Source: [Actinomadura] parvosata subsp. kistnae
GTDB taxonomy: Bacteria; Actinomycetota; Actinomycetes; Streptosporangiales; Streptosporangiaceae
Length of the DNA: 64,000 bases
Direction: 5' to 3'
Assembly (NCBI RefSeq): GCF_900323885.1
Contig: NZ_OOHJ01000013.1
Coordinates: 232,909-296,908, forward strand
Of the stretch, positions 60,545 to 64,000 are shown piece after piece (the first letter of the stretch is position 1; every line of letters starts with the position of its first letter). A model generated the notes under the pieces. The model was given only the letters and a program-made list of their open reading frames with translations, made no database searches and was not told where the DNA came from. The translations under genes were made by a program, and so were the position numbers.

Positions 60545-61198
60545 ATGATCAAGGCAGTGGTGTTCGACGTCGGCGAGACGCTGATCAGCGAGCAGCGGAT
60601 CTGGTCGCGGTGGGCCGAGCGCCTGGGCGTCGACCACTTCACGCTGATGGGGGTGCTCGGCGGGATGGCCGCGCTCGACCGCCACCACCGCGAGGCCTTC
60701 CGGATCCTGCGGCCCGGCATCGACCTCGACGCCGAGGAGGCGGCCTGGGAGCGGGACGACCCGGACGGCCTGCGCAACCACTTCGACGCCGACGACCTCT
60801 ACCCCGACGTGCGTGCGGCCCTGTCGGCCATCAGGGCGGCCGGATACCAGGTCATCATCGCCGGCAACCAGCCGCGCCGCGCGTACGACGCCCTGGTGGC
60901 GATGGACCTGCCGGCCGACTCCGTGCACACCTCCGACGGATGGGGGGTCTCCAAGCCGGAGGCGGGCTTCTTCGCCAAGGTGGCGGCGGTCGCCGGCCGC
61001 GAGCCGGCCGAGATCCTCTACGTGGGGGACCGGCTCGACAACGACGTGCTCCCGGCGGCCGCGGCGGGCATGCGCACGGCGCTGCTGCGCCGCGGCCCCT
61101 GGGGCTACCTGCACGCCGACCGGCCGGAAGCGCAGGCCGCCGACGTGCTCGCCGACGACCTGCATGCGCTCCTGCCCGCTCTGGCGCGGCTCACCTGA
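60545..61198 (+). CDS. HAD family hydrolase
   Basis: 217 residues from ATG 60545, behind AGGGGG. Motif [14 protein letters not shown] (the second Asp of the common DxD is Gly-Glu here, as in the haloacid dehalogenase/epoxide hydrolase-like subgroup), motif [12 protein letters not shown], motif [15 protein letters not shown], motif [21 protein letters not shown]. Alpha-helical cap between I and II. Substrate unknown. Divergent from katE and convergent to the acidic protein gene, which it overlaps by 8 bases. Confidence 0.88.
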   Translation: MIKAVVFDVGETLISEQRIWSRWAERLGVDHFTLMGVLGGMAALDRHHREAFRILRPGIDLDAEEAAWERDDPDGLRNHFDADDLYPDVRAALSAIRAAGYQVIIAGNQPRRAYDALVAMDLPADSVHTSDGWGVSKPEAGFFAKVAAVAGREPAEILYVGDRLDNDVLPAAAAGMRTALLRRGPWGYLHADRPEAQAADVLADDLHALLPALARLT

Positions 61199-61514
61199 GA
61201 TTCTCGTCGGGGTCGATGCGGACGGCCCGCTCCTCCGCCGACATGTCGTCGTTGTCGTCCAGGTACTCCGCGCCGATCTCCTCGTCCTCACGGTCGGGCT
61301 CCAGCCCCTCGTCCGGCTGCGTCAGCCGGTGTTTGGGGCGGGGCTCGTGCAGGCGCTCGGGCGCCTCGCGCCGCAAACGCTCGTCGAGTGTGTCCCTGCG
61401 CTGCGGGTCGTCGTCGACGACCTCATGGTGAAGGCCGAGATCGTCGGTCCACTCGGTGACTTCGATCTCTTGCTCGTCCGCCATGCCGTGCCGGTTCGGA
61501 GGTGTTTCGGTCAT
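61191..61514 (-). CDS. Acidic hypothetical protein (DUF5709-like)
   Basis: 107 residues, very acidic and hydrophilic: EQEIEVTEWTDDLGLHHEVV, DTLDERLRREAPE, LTQPDEGLEPDREDEEIGAEYL and [17 protein letters not shown]. The TLDERL core recalls DUF5709, an actinobacterial family of disordered acidic proteins; the match is by eye. The 3' end overlaps the HAD gene on the opposite strand by 8 bases. It follows the hemerythrin gene by 33 bases on the same strand, so it may belong to a stress-related unit. Confidence 0.65.
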   Translation of the reverse strand: MTETPPNRHGMADEQEIEVTEWTDDLGLHHEVVDDDPQRRDTLDERLRREAPERLHEPRPKHRLTQPDEGLEPDREDEEIGAEYLDDNDDMSAEERAVRIDPDENLR

Positions 61515-61547
61515 ATGCGCCCCCTACCCATGGAGCGGGCCGGAATC

Positions 61548-62132
61548 CTAGGACTTGGCCTCCCGTAGGGCCTGGGCCAGCTCTTCTTTGCCCATCTGGG
61601 AGCGGCCGGGGATGTCCGCCTGCTGCGCCTGCTCGTACAGCTCGGCCTTCGTGGGCTCGCCCGAGCCGCCGGACGACCCGCCGGACGACCCGCCGGACGA
61701 CCCGCCGGACGACGCGCCGAGCGCCTGCAGCTCCTCGGCCCTGCGCTGCTGGAACGCCTTGCCGAGCCGCTCCAGCTCCTTCGCGTCCGAGACCTTCTTC
61801 AGCTCGGGCAGGAGCTTGGTCTCCTCCTCCTCGACGTGGTGGTTGATCGACTCGATGAGGTCGTCGAGCGCCTTGGCGAACTCCGCCGTGCCGGGCTGCG
61901 CCCGCACCAGCGAGTCGAGCAGCACCTCCGCCTCCTTGTGCTCCTCGACGCTGTGGTGGGCGTCGATGCCCGGGTAGACGCGGTCCTCCTCGGCGCGCGC
62001 GTGCGCGATCAGGAGGGCGTGCAGCTCGGAGACGAGCGCCTTCTGGTCGCCCTGCCCCTTCTTGAGCTTGTCGAAGATGCCTTCCACGACCCTGTGGTCC
62101 TGCGTGATGAGAGTGATGACGTCCGTAGCCAT
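61548..62132 (-). CDS. Hemerythrin HHE-domain protein with GGSS linker and Rho-N/SAP-like tail
   Basis: 194 residues from ATG 62132 (MATDVITLITQDHRVVEGIF). The HHE domain (1-145) has the iron ligands: His in TQDHRVVEGIF, HALLIAHARAEEDRVYPGI, HSVEEHKEAEVLL and INHHVEEEETKLLPEL. A flexible (GGSS)n linker follows, encoded by four 12-bp repeats at 61671-61716. The last about 40 residues (EPTKAELYEQAQQADIPGRSQMGKEELAQAL) resemble the Rho-N/SAP-like tail of DNA-binding proteins such as Ku. This may link oxygen or iron sensing to DNA; inference. Confidence 0.85.
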   Translation of the reverse strand: MATDVITLITQDHRVVEGIFDKLKKGQGDQKALVSELHALLIAHARAEEDRVYPGIDAHHSVEEHKEAEVLLDSLVRAQPGTAEFAKALDDLIESINHHVEEEETKLLPELKKVSDAKELERLGKAFQQRRAEELQALGASSGGSSGGSSGGSSGGSGEPTKAELYEQAQQADIPGRSQMGKEELAQALREAKS

Positions 62133-62155
62133 GGTGTGGCTCGCTACCCGGACGA

Positions 62156-63709
62156 TCAGCGTCCAATCGCGGAGCCGACCAGGGAACGCGGGTCGGCGGC
62201 GCCGGCCAGCATGCCGTCGGCGCGCGCCTCGATGAGGTGGGCGTGGCCGAACGAGCTGCCGTACGGCAGCGCCGCCACCCGGTGCCCGAGGGCGGCCAGC
62301 CCGTCGGCCCAGGTCGCGCCCTCCTCCAGGTCGAGGACGGCGTCGTCGGGCGCGTCCCAGGTGTCGAACCCGGTGCCGCCGGTGCCCAGCCGCCAGCGCG
62401 GCGCGGAGACGGCCTGCCCGGGCTCCTCGCCGTGCAGCAGCAGCCGCGTGATGACCTGCAGCAGGATCTGGGGTTGCGCGTCGCCGCCCATGGTGCCGGT
62501 CACCGCTCTGAGTGTGCCGTCGCGGCGGGTGATCAGCGCGGGGGCGAGCGTGTGGGGCGGACGCCTGCCGGGGCCGTACTCGGCGGGGTGGCCGGGCTTG
62601 AGGGAGAAGCCGATGCCGCGGTTGTGCAGGTTGATGCCGGTACGGGGCTCGAACACCATGCTGCCGAACCCGGCCGCGTTCGACTGGATGAGCGAGACGC
62701 CCATGCCGTCGGCGTCGACCGCGCACAGGTACGTCGTGTCGCCCGGCTCGGACGGCACCCGCAGCCGCAGCCGCGAGCCCGGATCGACGAGCGCCCGCCG
62801 CCTGGCCGTCTCGGCCGGGTCGAGGAGGTCCTTGGCGGCCTCGTGCAGCACGTCGAGCCGGTCGTGCCCGGCGACCCTGGCGGTCTCGGCCAGCAGGTGC
62901 GCCCAGGCGGGATCGCGCGGCGAGGCGGGCAGGTCGAGGCCCTCGGCGATGGCCAGCGAGCGCAGCAGCAGGTAGCCCTGCGAGTTGGGCGGCATGGACC
63001 AGACGTCGTGGCCGAACGCGCGCACCTTCAGCGGCTCGACCCAGTCGGCGCCCGGCGCGGCCAGGTCGCCCTCGGTGAACTCGCCGGCGCCCAGCTCGAC
63101 CAGGCCCTGCCCGAACTCGCCCAGGTAGAAGCCGTCTCTGCCGCGCTCGGCCACCGCCCGCAGCGCGCGGGCCACGCCGGGCCTGGTCACGCGGTCGCCG
63201 GCGGCGCGTACGGAGGCGAAGTCGGAGCCGCCGGGCCGCCGGGCCGCGTTCACGGCGCCGGCCACCATCAGCGGCGAGGCGGGGAACCCGTGATCGGCCA
63301 GCCTGATCGCGGGCGCGAGCAGCTCCGCCAGCGACAGGCGGCCGTGGCGGGCGTGCAGCGCCGTCCAGCCGTCGACGCAGCCGGGCACCGGCACGGACCT
63401 GATGTCGTGCAGGTGCGGCATGCGCACGTGGCCCTCGGCACGCAGGCGGGCGGGATCCGCGCCGGATCCCGCCCGTCCTGAGGCGTTGAGCGCGCTCGCC
63501 CCGCCCCCGCGCGCAGGCTCGTGGACCAGGGCGAACAGGTCGCCGCCGAGCCCGCACATGTGCGGTGCGACGACGGCGAGCACGGCGTTGGTGGCGATGG
63601 CCGCGTCGGCGGCCGATCCGCCACGCTCCAGCATCGTCAGCCCGGCGGCCGAGGCCAGGTGGTCGACGCTGCACACCATGCCGGAGGGCGCGTATCTGGT
63701 GTTGTGCAC
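62156..63709 (-). CDS. ggt: Gamma-glutamyltransferase family protein
   Basis: 517 residues from GTG 63709 (upstream in-frame codons lack support). N-terminal GGSAADAAIATNAVLAVVAPHMCGLGGD is the substrate-binding signature. The autoprocessing nucleophile is the Thr of GDTTYLCAVDADGMGVSLIQS, and the glycine-rich PNSQGYLLLRS and TGTMGGDAQPQILLQV follow the family pattern. No signal peptide is evident, so it is probably cytoplasmic and of the actinobacterial GGT-like subgroup acting on gamma-glutamyl or related amides. The maturation His (THF) is Thr-Tyr here. Substrate is unknown. Confidence 0.9.
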   Translation of the reverse strand: MHNTRYAPSGMVCSVDHLASAAGLTMLERGGSAADAAIATNAVLAVVAPHMCGLGGDLFALVHEPARGGGASALNASGRAGSGADPARLRAEGHVRMPHLHDIRSVPVPGCVDGWTALHARHGRLSLAELLAPAIRLADHGFPASPLMVAGAVNAARRPGGSDFASVRAAGDRVTRPGVARALRAVAERGRDGFYLGEFGQGLVELGAGEFTEGDLAAPGADWVEPLKVRAFGHDVWSMPPNSQGYLLLRSLAIAEGLDLPASPRDPAWAHLLAETARVAGHDRLDVLHEAAKDLLDPAETARRRALVDPGSRLRLRVPSEPGDTTYLCAVDADGMGVSLIQSNAAGFGSMVFEPRTGINLHNRGIGFSLKPGHPAEYGPGRRPPHTLAPALITRRDGTLRAVTGTMGGDAQPQILLQVITRLLLHGEEPGQAVSAPRWRLGTGGTGFDTWDAPDDAVLDLEEGATWADGLAALGHRVAALPYGSSFGHAHLIEARADGMLAGAADPRSLVGSAIGR

Positions 63710-63786
63710 GTCACGAGGGTACGCGCCCCGCACGCCTCACGCGGGTACGCGCCCCGGTGCACCTGACGCGGGGTGCGCGCCCTCGC

Positions 63787-64000
63787 TCACTCCCGATCGC
63801 GCAGGCGCGCGCGGGTCTCCTTGAGCTCCTGGCGGAGCCTGGCCACCTCGCGCTCCAGCTCGAGGATGCGGCGGATGGCGATGAGTGTCATGCCCTCTTC
63901 GGCCATGCGGGTCACGTGCTGGACGACGACGATGTCTCGCCGCGAGTAACGCCGCTGGCCGCCGCTCGACCGGCTCGGCCTGATGACGTCGTGCTGGTCG
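63787..64000 (-). CDS. hspR: HspR-like MerR family regulator, N-terminus beyond the window
   Basis: 70 residues visible on the minus strand, ending at a TGA at 63787; the first residues lie past position 64000. The MerR HTH second half is clear: IRPSRSSGGQRRYSRRDIVVVQHV, then EEGMTLIAIRRILELEREVARLRQEL as the linker helix. This pattern (RRYSRRDI, GI+RILELE) is that of HspR, the repressor of the dnaK operon and clpB. If so, a dnaK-grpE-dnaJ operon should lie just outside the window. The gene is intact as far as seen. Confidence 0.8.
   Translation of the reverse strand, partial: DQHDVIRPSRSSGGQRRYSRRDIVVVQHVTRMAEEGMTLIAIRRILELEREVARLRQELKETRARLRDRE

Overview
The window is about 70% GC, uses GTG and TTG starts freely, and carries families typical of filamentous actinobacteria: an XRE regulator with a DUF5753-like tail next to a DUF574-like SAM methyltransferase, an SCO7613-type giant membrane protein, a polyphosphate glucokinase, an HspR-like MerR protein and a DUF5997 protein. 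It looks like chromosomal DNA of a Streptosporangiales member (Nonomuraea-like); genus is inference. No prophage, transposase or CRISPR array was seen. Many adjacent genes overlap by 4 bases (ATGA, GTGA, TTGA), which defines several translationally coupled operons.

Layout. 0-5.7 kb: a histidine kinase/response regulator pair, a membrane protein, then an epimerase/membrane-protein operon divergent from a TetR gene, with two palindromes between them. 5.7-9.8 kb: a small acidic protein, tRNA-Met(CAT), a LysR effector-domain-only protein divergent from a DUF5997 gene, a TPR protein and a conserved 243-residue protein. 9.8-10.25 kb: a non-coding structured locus with three 16-bp repeats, two tRNA-like units in which the 3' half lies upstream of its matching 5' half, and a terminator. 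10.5-17.4 kb: aldo/keto reductase, secreted haloperoxidase-like protein, a MocR-type regulator lacking its PLP lysine, a TPR regulator and a GNAT. 17.4-25.1 kb: a complete assimilatory nitrate/nitrite operon (narK, nasC, NasB-like flavoprotein, nirB, nirD) behind GlnR-like sites. 25.1-36.5 kb: lipoprotein, secreted membrane-anchored protein, a frameshifted SCO7613-type gene, FadR-type regulator, ADP-ribosylglycohydrolase and a secreted S15 peptidase. 36.9-42.5 kb: a leftward gene set with a sigma/zinc-finger/membrane fusion, an FAD monooxygenase, a maleate-isomerase-like protein and three unrecognised proteins. 42.7-48.6 kb: XRE regulator, methyltransferase, and a coupled MFS / small membrane protein / flavoprotein operon. 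48.6-64 kb: DUF4253, HAD, TenA, TIGR03118, ppgK, MarR/VOC, hrpA, Uma2, a frameshifted katE, HAD, hemerythrin, gamma-glutamyltransferase and a truncated HspR-like gene.

Two things deserve attention. First, the locus at 9.9-10.15 kb can be read as two tandem circularly permuted tRNA genes, because each upstream 3' half pairs perfectly (7 of 7 acceptor base pairs) with the 5' half just downstream and with no other sequence nearby. Second, three genes (SCO7613-type, katE, and an SRPBCC-like gene at 5.2 kb) show five frame breaks in total, all equivalent to the loss of one base in a G/C-rich run. This pattern points to sequencing or assembly under-calls as much as to gene decay, and those genes should be read with that in mind.
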